This document shows, one piece after another, positions 39,579-49,530 of a DNA stretch of 64,000 nt. Numbering within the stretch: position 1 is the first letter of the stretch; each line of letters opens with the position of its first letter. The DNA is from Pyropia haitanensis (Eukaryota; Rhodophyta; Bangiophyceae; Bangiales; Bangiaceae). The notes under the pieces are model-generated. The model did not search any database, was not told where the DNA came from, and saw only the letters and a program-made list of their open reading frames with translations. The position numbers and the translations under genes are program-made. Location: the NCBI GenBank assembly GCA_008729055.1, contig SDUX01000007.1, forward strand, positions 4,036,090 to 4,100,089, written 5' to 3'.

Positions 39579-39612
<34 letters not shown>

Positions 39613-39822
39613 ACCCACAGCGGCGGCACCGACAGGCGCGTCGGCAGGCCGAGCGCGCGGGCGGCGGCCGCGCCCAGCGTCACCGCGTCGCCCGCGTTTT
39701 CGCCCTCGTGCACAAACGCGAGGAGCACCACGACCGTCACGCCGCCGCCCGCCGCGGCGAGGAGCTCCCGCACAAAGCTCCCGCGGCGGGTGACGGTGGC
39801 CCAGCCGGCGGCGGCGCCGTCG

Positions 39823-39867
<45 letters not shown>

Positions 39868-39960
39868 AGGAACGCGTCGCCGCCGCCGTCGACGCCGTCG
39901 GCGGCGGCGAGGGCGTCGAGCTCCATCCGCGCGCCGCCGCCATTGCCCGCCGCCGCGGCC

Positions 39961-40001
<41 letters not shown>

Positions 40002-40755
40002 ACCCCCGCCGGGCGCGTCGCCGCCACCCCCCCCGCCATCATACGCCGCGGCGGCGGGGGTGCCCCCCCCCCCCCCCCCCCCGTCGGCGGCGACGGCGGG
40101 GGCGGGGCCCCCCCCCTCCCCCCCCGGCGGGGGGGCGGCCCAGCCCTCGAGGACGCGGACCCCCCCCGCGACGAGCGCGGCGACCACCCCCCCCCCCCCC
40201 CCCCCCCCTCCACAGCACGCGCAGGCCGCCCACCCCCCCCCCCGACCGCAGCTGCGCGTCGCCCCGCGCGGCCGCGTTGGCCGACGCGAGCACCACCAGC
40301 GTCGTCGCGCCCGCCTCGACGGCGTAGTCCATCACCGCCGCGGCGGCGGTGGCGGCGGCGCCCGCCGCGGGGGGGGACCGCAGCTGCAGCGCGGTGAGCG
40401 CCGGTGATAGCACGTGCGCCGCCGCCGCCGTCACGGGGGGGGCGGGGGGGCGGGGGGGCGGTGGCGGTGGCGGTGGCGGCGCCGGCGCCGGCGGTGGCGG
40501 TGGGGGTGGTGGTGGTGGTGGTGGTGGGGGTGGCGGCAGGGGGTGGCGACGGCGGTGGGGGGGGGGGGACAGGTAGGGCAACAGGAACGGGGCGGTGAGG
40601 GGGATGGCGGCAGCGGGGGGGGGGGACGCTGCCGCCGCGGCGGCGGCGAGGAGCAGGTCCACCGCCAGCTGCGGGACGTTGCCAATGGTGACGGCGGGGA
40701 GGAGGAGGGTGGGGGCGGGGGGGATGGCCACCCCGGGCGGCGGGTGCATGGCCAT
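39560..40755 (-). CDS. PSMG2: Proteasome assembly chaperone 2 (two apparent frameshifts)
   Basis: PSMG2/PAC2 pairs with PSMG1/PAC1 to help assemble the 20S proteasome alpha ring. From the ATG at 40755 it reads MAMHPPPGVAIPPAPTLLLP, then AVTIGNVPQLAVDLLLAAAA, TAPFLLPYL, LTALQLRSP, AVEAGATTLVVLASANAAARGDAQLRS, all family blocks in order. After the C-run 40187-40208 the frame changes to GVRVLEGW, WATVTRRGSFVRELL and VVVLLAFVHEGENAGDAVTLGAAAARALGL, then PPLW. A second change in the 33-nt C-run 39580-39612 gives VPPGLY and a stop at 39560. That matches the usual short PP-aromatic ending of PSMG2 and supports the frame repair. Large Gly/Ala loops are inserted between conserved blocks. Confidence 0.82.
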
Positions 40756-41731
40756 GGCGGGAAGGGGAAGGGGTGGGGGGGAAGGGGAAGGGGGGGGGCG
40801 ACGAAAGGGCCGGCCGCGGATGCCAATGAGGGGAGGGGGGGGGGGGGGGGGAGGGATGATCTGCGCCGGTGCCAACGACGGCGGCCGGGGCGGCGGCGAT
40901 GCCGGCGCGTCGACGCGGCGGCGGCGGTGGCGCGGAGGCGGCCCCCGCGGCGACCCGCGAGTGCCCACGGCCGCCGCGACCCGCGGTCGCCCCGCTGTCC
41001 GCCATCGTCGGCGGCGCGCCCCACGTCCGACCCGTGGTCGAGCGGGCGGTTCGCCCCTCCCAATTCCACTACAAAGTACAATCGAGCCGCCGGCGGCGGC
41101 GGCGCGGCCGCGTGGCGGATCCGCACCCCGCGGCGGGGCGCTTCCCGCCAAATTCAAAACCGCCCCCCCCCCCCGCCCCCCGCCGCGTGCAACCCCCGCG
41201 GGGGCGTCTGCCGTTTTGTGCCGCCGCACCTCTTCCCGGCCGACGCGGCGCCCCTCTGGCGGGTGCGACTGCCGCCCCGCCCCCCCCCCCCCCGCCGCCG
41301 CCGCCGCTGCCGCCGCGGCCGGGGCGTCCCCCCGCCGCGTATACCCCCCGCCCGCCCCGTCGCCGCCGGCCGCTGCCGCGTGCGGCTCCCCCCTCTCCCC
41401 CCCACACACCCCCGACGCCACCGCCCCGCCGGCACCGTCGACCACCGTCGGCGCGGGGGGTGGCCCCGCGCGGCGTCGTCTCTCGGCCGCCGCCGGCGCG
41501 GCCGCGCGCCCCCCCACCCGTCGCCCGCCCGCGCGGTGGCGGCTGCCCTACCCCGCCGCACGCCCACCTCTTTTTTTCTTTTTTTCCGACGCCCCCACCC
41601 GCCCGTCGGTCGCCGCCGCACGGTGGCTTGCCGCCCCCCCGCCAGGCGCGGTCTCGCCGCGCGCTCGGCGCGGGCGCCCGCGCGCGCGCTCGCTGCCTCC
41701 CCTCCCCTCGTCCGATCGGGTCGTCGTCCCC
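40756..41731. promoter_or_regulatory. Divergent upstream region, PSMG2 / D-box protein
   Basis: About 980 bp between two head-to-head start codons. An A+T-richer patch with an ATTGTACTTTGTAGTGG-like stretch on the minus strand (about 41065-41085) may contain a core promoter. There is a T-run at about 41570-41586. Confidence 0.35.
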
Positions 41732-41751
41732 ATGGACATCTTTACCGACGC

Positions 41752-41788
<37 letters not shown>

Positions 41789-42190
41789 AGCGGCGGTGGG
41801 TCCCTACGGGTGGCGCCGCTCCTCCCGCCCACGCCCGTCGCGGCGGCCGCCGACGCGTGCGGCCAGCCGTCCAAGACGCCCGCCCCCGCACGGCGGCGGC
41901 CCGCCCTTGGCGACATTACCAACACGGGCGGCGGCGGCGGCGGCGGCGGCGGCACGACGCGGCGGTCACGGCGGCCCGCCGCGGCGGCGGGCGTGGCGGT
42001 CAAGGCCACCCCCCGCGACGCGCCGGCCGCGTATGCGGGCGGCACGCCCGCACGGACGACGCCCGCGCGGACGCCCGCCCGCCGCGGGGGGCCCCTCTTC
42101 CCGCCACCCACGCCCGTACTGCCGCGCCCGCCACCGCCACCGCCGCCGGCAGCGGCGGCGGCGACGGCGGCGGCGGTGGTGACGGCGGCG

Positions 42191-42237
<47 letters not shown>

Positions 42238-42710
42238 CACCCCAGCGGCGGGCCCGCCCATCCCGCGCGACGCGGCGGGCCGCGTCGCGCCGGTCGAGTA
42301 CGTGGCGCCACGGCGGCGGCGGCCGCCGCCGGTGCCGCCCATCTTTGTCGATACGGACTGGCTGCCGCCGCCGGCGGCGGCGGCGGCGGAGGGCCGCCTG
42401 GGGCGGGGAACCCCGTCGCCGTCGCCGCCACCGCAGCGGCGGCGGCGGCCCCGCCGTGGCGGCGGCCGCCCGCCCGTGTCGCCGGTATCCCCGCTGGGGG
42501 GGGCGCCGCCGCCGCCGCCGCCGCTGCCCGTGTCGTGGCCCGTGCTGCCGCCGCCGGCGGGCGGGATGGGCGCCGGGGGGTGCCGGGGGGGGGGACGCCT
42601 GGGATGCGCCCGAGCCGCCGCCGCCGTCGCTGGGCAGCCTCCTCGACGGCGACAGTGGCGACGACGACGACGCGTGGCCGCCGCCGCCGTTGCCAACGTT
42701 GGTGCTCTGA
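41732..42710 (+). CDS. Disordered D-box protein, candidate APC/C substrate (securin/Patronus-like?)
   Basis: A predicted protein of about 325 residues with no folded domain. Seen: MDIFTDAGG; a destruction box RRPALGDITN at about residues 53-62, of the RxxLxDITN form known from mitotic cyclins, securins and plant Patronus; basic S/T-P sites (SKTPAP, VKATPRD, RTTPARTP, PVSPVSP); VPPIFVDTDWLPPP; then, after a frame change at the G-run 42585-42594, DAWDAPEPPPPSLGSLLDGDSGDDDD with an acidic end and a stop at 42710. No cyclin box is present. A basic N-terminal D-box, a central hydrophobic Trp motif and an acidic C-terminus resemble separase inhibitors in layout. The identity is an inference from short motifs. 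Confidence 0.5.
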
Positions 42711-43014
42711 GGGGGGGCGGGTGCGCGGGGGGGGGGGTGTCGTGGGGTGGGGTGGCTGGCTGCTTTTGTGGGCGTGTGGGGGTGGCCTGCCGTCGTGTCT
42801 GGTGTCTTGTGTTCTTTTTTTTTTTTTTTTGTGTTTTTCTGGTGCCGCCGTTTGTTCCCGCCGTCCGCGCCGTGCTTGCCGTCCGCGCCTGGTGTGCGCA
42901 GGCGGGATGAAACTGGAAAACGGCGCCCCGCGGCGGGTCTCCCTCCCCCCCCACCCGTGCCGCCGCTGCCCGCCCTGCCCCCCTCCCTCCCCTTGCGCGC
43001 CCCCCGGGCTGGCC
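42711..43014. other. Convergent spacer, D-box gene / CPSF2
   Basis: G-rich at the start with a T-run (42817-42832); no gene seen. Confidence 0.4.
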
Positions 43015-43379
43015 CTACCCCGCCAGCCGCACGTACTGCTGGTACAGCAGGTCCCGCACCGCGTAGTACTCCTCGCTGAGGGTGCCCTCGAGGAGCACCC
43101 CCCCCGCGTCGGCCGTCTTTTTCACCAGCACCACCGCCGCGTCGGCGGGCTCGGGCGGCGGCGGCGGCGCCGCCGCCGCCGCCGCCGCCGCCACGGTCAC
43201 CGCCGCGGGCGGCGGCGGCGGCGGCGGCAGGCCGCCCTCCCCCGCGGCAACGACGAGCGCGCCGCCCGCAAAGGCCGCGTCGAGGCCGCCGTCGCGGACG
43301 ATGGACTGGAGCTCGTTCATCTTGACGGCGCCGACAAAGACCGTCGGGTGCGCGCGTGGGGGGGGGCGGGGGGGCCGCC

Positions 43380-43428
<49 letters not shown>

Positions 43429-43983
43429 TGGCAGGGGCGGGCGGGAAGTGCGCCGCGAGCAGCCGCGACGGCGGCGGGGTGCCCCACAGGTCCAGCCCGC
43501 GCCCAATGTCCGCCGCCTCGGCCGACGGCGCCGCGGCGGCGGCAGCGGCGGCCGCGGCGGCGGCGGCGGCGCCCCTACCACCGCCGCCCGCGGCGGCGGC
43601 CGTTCCGTGGCGGCCGCCCGCCTCGTCGGGCGGCACGTCCAGCGCGATGCCGCCCCCCCCCATCACCGCCCCCACCGTGCCCGGCACGACCAGCCCCGAG
43701 CCGCCCGGCCCGGCCGCCACCCCCCCCCCCACCCCCCCCCCCCCCCCCCCCCCCCCCCGGCCCACCCCTGGCGGCCGCGGCGGCGCGACCGCCTCGGTGC
43801 GAACGACGGCGTCAACGTAGGCAATGTCCGCGCCGCCACCCACCGGCGCCCACGTCAGGCCGCGGACGAGCGCGTCGCGGAGCGTCACCCGGTAGACGGA
43901 CGTGACCGACGTCACGTCGACGGTCACGCCGTCGGCGGGGCAGACCGCCGCGGCGTCGGCCACCGCCTGCCGCGTCGCCGCGT

Positions 43984-44027
<44 letters not shown>

Positions 44028-46477
44028 ATGCCGCCGCCGCCGGCGGTGGCCGCTGCCGGCGCGGCCGCGTGAAAGATGAAGCGCAGGGCGTACTCGCGGA
44101 GCGCCGCGCGCTGCGCGGCGGTCCCGTGGACGACGAGCACCCGCCGCGGGGCAACGTCCGCCACGATCTTGCGCACCGACTTGCCGTCGGCGGTGCCGTC
44201 AAAGTCCACCGCCCCGACGCCGCAGCGGACGGTCAGGCGGCGGGACTGGAGGATGTAATGGTACGGCGCGCCGTCGTCCCCATCGTCGCCGCCGCCGCCG
44301 CCGCCGCCGCCGCCGACGCCAGCGGCGGCCGACGCTGAGCCGCCCCCACCGACGCCGCGGCGGCCGGCGGGCCCGCCGCCGCCGCCACCCCCCCCACCCG
44401 CGCCCTCCCCCCCGTCTTGCACCATCGCGTCGGCCTGCGCCGCCCGCGCAATCGCTTCCTCCTCGTCCTCGGACAGCGGGTCCCCCGGGTCCTCCCCAAT
44501 CATAAACTGCCGCACGTCGACCACCTCCCCATAGTCGTCCCACTCGCGCTCCGTGGGGGTAAACGGGAAGAGCAGCGGCGCGGGCGGGTAGAGGCTCTCG
44601 AGGGCGTCCTCGTCCTCGTCGTTGGCATCCGCCTTGTCACCCCGCCGGCCGCCCTCCCCGCGGCCGCCGTCGGCGGCGGCCGCAGCGCCCCGCCGCCGCC
44701 CCCGTTGGCGGCCCGTCGCCAATGCCGCCACGCCGTTCGCGCCGTCTCCGGCGGCCGCACCGCCCACGTCCATCGCGTCCGCGTCGCCGCCAGCTTCCTT
44801 TTCGTCGGCCGCCGCGGCGGCGGCGGCCTCGGCCTCGGCCGTCGCCTCTGCAGCGACGGCCGCCTCCTCTTCCGCCGCCGCGTCCTCGGCCGCCGCCGCC
44901 GCCCGCCGGGCCGCCTCCCGCTCCGCCCGCCACGCGCGGAGCGCAGAGCCCTCCAGCCGCACCTTGCGCGGCAGCACGAGGTCCATGGCGAAAGCCGGCC
45001 CCGCCAGAGCGGCGCCGCCCCCCCCCAGGGCGGCCGCCCCGCGGACCGCGGCCGCCTCGGCGACCAGCCGCGCGGCAATGCTACCCGCTACGGGCGGCGA
45101 CGTGAGCAGCACCGCGTTGCGGTCCCCCCCCGCCAGCTCCAGCAGCAGCGCCCGCGCGTGGCCCGACTGGAGGCTGTCCGCGGTGGCGAGGACGACCTTG
45201 GGCGACCGCAGCGCGTCCACGTCCCGCCGGTCGTGGACGCACGCGACGTGGCCAAACGCAAACACGTTTTGCCGCGCGTTGTCAAAGCGGTCGACGACCG
45301 CGTCGGACGCCCACTCGATCATGCTCTTGGCCAGCTCGACGGTGTTGAACGCGACACAGTGGAGCATGACGATGGGGAAGGGGGACAGGTCGCCCTTGGC
45401 CGCGCCCCACGCCTCGTCCAGCGCGAGCGCCAGCTCCAGAACCCGCCCGGCCGTGTCGGTCGGGAGGAGCACGTCGCCGCCGCGGCGGAGGGTGGCGACG
45501 ACCAGCTCCACGACGGCCGAGGCCGACACGGCCGGTGGCACGTACGGGGCGGGCGGCAGGGCGGTGCCGGCCGCGGCGGCGGCGGCCACCACCGCGGCGG
45601 ACGGGGCGACCGGCTGGGAGCCCGCCCCGACAATGAGCGTGGACGGGCGGGCGAGCGTGCCCATCGCCGACGGGTTGAGCAGCCGCTCCCGCCGGTGGTT
45701 AAAAACCGGCGCGTACACCACCTCCTCCGAGTCGACCCGCACGCTCCAGACCGTGCCGCCGAGGACGCGTCCCGCCGCAAAAGGCGTGACGGTGACGCCG
45801 TCGGAAAGCCGGACGCCCTGCTGGTACTTGAGGGTCACAAAGCGGCTCTCAAACGTGCCGTCCACGCCGTCCAGGTCGTACGCGTGGGGCGGCGGCGTCC
45901 GCCGCACGAGCCCGTCGTGCGCGTCGTAGAGCGTCATCTGGCCGAGCCGCCACGTCGGGAGCGTCGCGTACACCTTGGTCGCCGCCGGCAGCGACGGCGC
46001 GATGGCGGCGAGCGCGCCCAGGTGCCGGCCCGCCGACGACGACAGCAGCACCGCGTTGACCGTCGGCGCGACCGCCTGGAGGGTGGTGAGGATGGGGGAG
46101 GGCGCCGCCACCGGCAGCTGGGCGGTGATGGAGCCGGACGTATCAAAGGGGGGCGCCGCCGCCGGCTTGGGTGGGGACGGCGGGGGGGGGGGGGGGGACG
46201 GGATGGCCCCTGCCGCGCTGCCGGCGGCGGGAGCCGCGGCGTGGCCGCCGGGCGGCGCCAGCGGCGCCGGTGGCGGCGGGGGCGGCGGGGGGGAGGGCGC
46301 CCCCGCCGCGGCGGCCGCCGCAGTCGGCGCGGCTGGCCCAAACGCGTCCTCCAGGGACGGCTCCCAGCCGCAGTCGAGGAGGATGGTCAGGTCGTCCACC
46401 TCGAGCAGCGACGCGACGGGCGCGCCGGCCCCATCCTCGGCGCCGTAGAGAGGGCGGAAGCGGACGGCGGCGGACAT
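43015..46477 (-). CDS. CPSF2: Cleavage and polyadenylation specificity factor subunit 2 (CPSF-100), one apparent frameshift
   Basis: CPSF2 partners the endonuclease CPSF3/CPSF73 in pre-mRNA 3'-end processing and is a catalytically inactive metallo-beta-lactamase/beta-CASP protein. Seen from the ATG at 46477: VRFRPLYGAEDGAGAPVASLLEVDDLTILLDCGW; HLGALAAIAPSLP where active enzymes have HxHxDH; KVYATLPTWRLGQMTLYD; VTPFAAGRVLGGTVW; FNHRRERLLN; GGDVLLPTDTAGRVLELALALDEAW; KVVLATADSLQSGHARALLLEL. C-terminal blocks are VLVVHGTAAQRAALREYA and, after a frame change near the G-runs 43357-43375, HPTVFVGAVKMNELQSIV...FAGGALVV...LEGTLSEEYYAVRDLLYQQYVRLAG, the normal CPSF2 end. Long Ala/Gly/Glu insertions raise the size to about 1150 residues against about 780 in animals. 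A GGC/AGC minisatellite and a two-CCAAT module lie upstream. Confidence 0.93.
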
Positions 46478-46489
46478 GGAGTCGACGCC

Positions 46490-46502
46490 GCCGGGTGCGG
46501 CA

Positions 46503-46537
<35 letters not shown>

Positions 46538-46690
46538 AGCGGCAGCGGCAGCGGCGGCGGCGGCAGCGGCAGCGGCGGCGGCGGCAGCGGCAGCGGCGGC
46601 GGCGGCAGCGGCAGCGGCGGCGGCGGCAGCGGCAGCGGCGGCGGCGGCAGCGGCAGCGGCAGCGGCGGCAGGGGCGGCGGCGGCGGCGGC
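46490..46690. repeat. GGC/AGC minisatellite upstream of CPSF2
   Basis: A GGC run is followed by about six 18-24 bp units alternating GGCGGCGGC with AGCGGCAGC. It begins directly upstream of the CPSF2 start codon, so it is likely in its 5' leader. On the plus strand it would read as Gly/Ser repeats, which I regard as non-coding. Confidence 0.8.
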
Positions 46691-46884
46691 AGGGGCGGCG
46701 CGGTGACGGGCGTGACGGACACAGGCGAACCAGTGCTGATCACGAGGGGGTCAAGCGCTGATCCTGGGACGGACAAGTTCTGATCATGTCCGACCAAACG
46801 GTGGGCTCGGCACCCACGCAGTAATGCCCATCGGCAACTTTCCCAAAGTCCCATGGCTCTTTGATCAACGGCGCTCGAACATTC

Positions 46885-46945
46885 AAGAGTTCTTATTGGC
46901 TGATGCCCAAGGGCATGTCGCATGCTGAGTGCTGATTGGCTGATT
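46885..46945 (-). promoter_or_regulatory. Two-CCAAT-box promoter module upstream of CPSF2
   Basis: Read on the minus strand, two AGCCAAT boxes (46939-46935 and 46899-46895) are exactly 40 bp apart, with a CCCTTGGGC near-palindrome between them. They lie about 420-460 bp upstream of the CPSF2 ATG in the right orientation. Close to four fifths of this 60-bp module recurs at 63643-63705 with the same 40-bp spacing. Confidence 0.65.
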
Positions 46946-47406
46946 TTGTTCGAACAGGAAGCTGCGCTCTGAAAAGTTTTGTGTACGGTTCCGCAAAAAC
47001 TCTGAAAGACGATCAGAACATGTTCCGAATGCGCGGCGCGGTGTCTCGACCATGTTCCCTCTCCAACTATTCCCACGGTTGACTGGTCCCGCACGTCGCA
47101 GTCGACGTGTCCGCCACTTTTTCGACCTGAACGTGTGCCAGCACGATGAGTTCATGGAACGGGAGAGGTGATGGCGTCGGCCCGCGTACGCATTGCTTGA
47201 CCCGAGCGGGTCGGGTGCCGCACCCACGGCCGGTATCAAGGGAAGGCGGCAGGGGGACCGGCGGAGGTGCGGCAGCCGCCGCCGCCGTCGGCCCCAGTGC
47301 ACGACGTCTGCGCCTGGTCGGTAGGGCGCCCCACTCACTACTGGTGAGGGGGGAAGGGGGCAGGGAGGCGGAGAGGTGCGGCGGCGTGGTAGGCCCGTTG
47401 GAGGGG
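46946..47406. other. Spacer between CPSF2 promoter and TIR element
   Basis: Mixed composition; short open frames on the minus strand are not recognisable. No gene seen. Confidence 0.4.
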
Positions 47407-49420
47407 ATACTCGTGTCTATTCTACCGACCGCATCAAATTATGCGATTCGCATCAAATGATGCGGTTTTTCATCGCGACTTTGCCGAACCTTCCCGCCAG
47501 CGGACGTCAAATCCGACCCAAGAATCGGACTCAGCGCCATCTGTTTGCCCTTGGGGTAACAGCAGAGCATCCCAGCAGGTCCAGAACCGACACAGTGACG
47601 GGCTTTCCGCGCCGTGGGCGCCCCCCACCCCCACCCTCTCACTCCCCCCCCCCGCCCCAGACACCACCGCCGCGGCGGCCACCAACCCCTCCGCCGGCCC
47701 CACCGCGGGTGACCGCGCGACCGGCCCCCATCCGTGCGCGCCCTCTTCGTTGCCGACCCAGGCGGCGGCCCCGGCGGCGGCGGCCCTCCCAAGGGCGCGG
47801 CCCGCCCACGACGGTGTCGATTGCCCAACCGGCGAGCGCCCACGCGGCGAGCACCGCCGCGCGCCACAGCAGGCCCACGAGCAGGAAGACGCCGTCCGCG
47901 GCGGGGTGCAGCAGCCCCCCCCCCCCCCCCGACGACATGAACGCCGCCGTGTGCGCAGCGCCGCCGGCGAGGGCGACCAGGTTGGAGGCGGCGAGGAGGG
48001 GCATCCCGGGCGCCGCCAGCGCCGCGACCGTCGCCGCCAGCGCGGCCGCGGCGGTGGTGACCTGGGGGGGGGGGGGGGGTGCGCCGCCGTGTCCAGGACG
48101 CCAGCCGCGGCAACAGGCGGCCGCCGCGGCGGCGGCGGCGGCCGGCTGACGGCGGGGGGCGGACCCACTGCACTGGGGGGCCCGATACCACCACCCGCTC
48201 ATCCAGCAGCGGCACGCCGCCACAGCCGCCATCCGCCGCCGCCGCCGCCACCGCCGCCGTCGTCGGCGCCGTCGCCGCTCCCCCTGCCGCCGCCGCCGCG
48301 TCGGCGCCGGCCAGGCGGCATAGCACCAGGCGGACGCCGTTCCCCCCCAGTGTCGGGGCACCCCCCCCGGGGGCGGCGCACATGACAGCCGAAGCCTCAT
48401 CCACGGCGGCACCGCGGCGACGGTGGCGGCGCGCACACCGCCAACGGCCACGCCGACGGCCACGCTCGCTTTGCCCCCGCCGAGCGGGCGGGGCGCGCCG
48501 AAGGCCCCCGTGCCGGGAGGGGACAGGGGGGAGGGACGGTTGGACGGGCGGGCGCAGCCGCCCGACGGTGGCGTGCGCCGCGTCGGACGCGCCGCCGCCG
48601 CCAACGCGCGGACACGTGGGCGGCGGGCGCGCGGGCGGCGGGCGCGGTGGGCAAGGGGCGGGGGGGTGGGGGGGTGGGGGACGAGGTGGAGGGGGAAGCA
48701 GTTGGGCGTGTGCCCGTGGCGCACCCACCGGCGCAGCGTGCTTGCGGCGGGGGGAGGTGGTGGGGGGGGGGGCGGTCTCGCCTGTGCCGACGGGAGCGGC
48801 GGCGGTGGCGGCGACAGAGGCGGCGGGCCGGGATGGAGGCGGAGGCGACTGCGGCGATGGCTGGCGCCCCCCCTCCCCCCCCCCCATCCTCACCTTCGGC
48901 GACGCCCGCCGCGTGACCCTGCTTCGCCGCGTCGCCCTGTGCGTGCCGCCCAACGTGGCCGGGCGCGCAACGGTCGGCGCCTACCGTGCCGCCCGCCCCG
49001 ACCGCCCCGCAGTGGCGGTTTCCCGCCGGGCTCTGTCATGCGGGTGGGGGCGATCACGTACTGCGCGGCGAAAGGGAGAGGGGAGGGGGAGGGGGGGGGG
49101 AGGGGTGGCGGCCGCCTTCTGCTGGGGCTGGTCGACGCGGCGCTGGGGGCGAGGACGCGCCTCGCTACTCCAGCATGCACCAGAAAGTGCCCACAGCGGG
49201 TGCGCTTCACGGCCATTGGTCACAAGCTCATCACAAGTGAGCGGATGGCCCACCATGCTACAAAGAAAGAGAAACGGGCGTGTTTGTAGCCGTCCATCTG
49301 GCGGTTTTCCTATGCAGACGTGACGCAATCGACGATTTCTGGCGGCAGACCGGACCGCATCAAATGATGCGCTGATGCGCATCAAATGATGCGCGTTTCC
49401 GGTAGAATAGACACTAGTAG
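47407..49420. mobile_element. TIR-bounded element, ~2.0 kb, with paired palindromes at each end
   Basis: GTGTCTATTCTACCG at 47413-47427 is exactly inverted at 49400-49414; weaker inverted similarity extends a few bases outward. Just inside each end are two copies of the near-palindrome GCATCAAATGATGC: 47432-47445 (one mismatch) and 47449-47462 on the left, 49357-49370 and 49379-49392 on the right. Such paired subterminal palindromes suggest protein-binding sites. The interior is extremely G+C-rich and encodes no recognised transposase. A clear target-site duplication was not found. Confidence 0.65.
47639..48724 (-). CDS. Hypothetical membrane protein inside the TIR element (frame uncertain)
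   Basis: Not recognised. The most protein-like part reads VTTAAAALAATVAALAAPGMPLLAASNLVALAGGAAHTAAF, then GVFLLVGLLWRAAVLAAWALAGWAIDTVVGG, fitting two or three membrane helices. Upstream, a neighbouring minus-strand frame contributes GNGVRLVLCRLAG and VPLLDERVVVSGPPVQWV, which would join only through frame changes at C/G runs (48361-48371, 48064-48080). The boundaries given are those of the open frame carrying the helices and are not a trusted gene model. Confidence 0.3.
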   Translation of the reverse strand: MRHGHTPNCFPLHLVPHPPTPPPLAHRARRPRARRPRVRALAAAARPTRRTPPSGGCARPSNRPSPLSPPGTGAFGAPRPLGGGKASVAVGVAVGGVRAATVAAVPPWMRLRLSCAPPPGGVPRHWGGTASAWCYAAWPAPTRRRRQGERRRRRRRRRWRRRRRMAAVAACRCWMSGWWYRAPQCSGSAPRRQPAAAAAAAAACCRGWRPGHGGAPPPPPQVTTAAAALAATVAALAAPGMPLLAASNLVALAGGAAHTAAFMSSGGGGGLLHPAADGVFLLVGLLWRAAVLAAWALAGWAIDTVVGGPRPWEGRRRRGRRLGRQRRGRARMGAGRAVTRGGAGGGVGGRRGGGVWGGGGE

Positions 49421-49530
49421 AGAGCTTCAGCAGGAAGGATCTGGGAAGAGATCTCGGTAATTTCTCGGTAGCGTGGCAGCAGAATTTACTTACCAGAACT
49501 GAGGCTGCGGGACCTTCAGCAGGTACCAGA
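49420..49530. repeat. Orphan end of the 62.9-kb MITE family
   Basis: From GAGAGCTTCAGCAGG onward this stretch is nearly identical, over more than 100 bp, to the reverse complement of the right end of the element at 62867-63437. No matching other end was found nearby. It starts within a few bases of the end of the 47407-49420 element. Confidence 0.85.

Noticed and set aside
41966..43014. Continuation of the CPSF2 frame past 43015
   Set aside because: The real CPSF2 ending lies in another frame and stops at 43015. The continuation is Arg-rich mirror sequence of the D-box gene.
46417..46783. Plus-strand Gly/Ser repeat protein (GGGGSGSG units)
   Set aside because: It is a translation of the minisatellite upstream of CPSF2 with no start context or flanking protein sequence.
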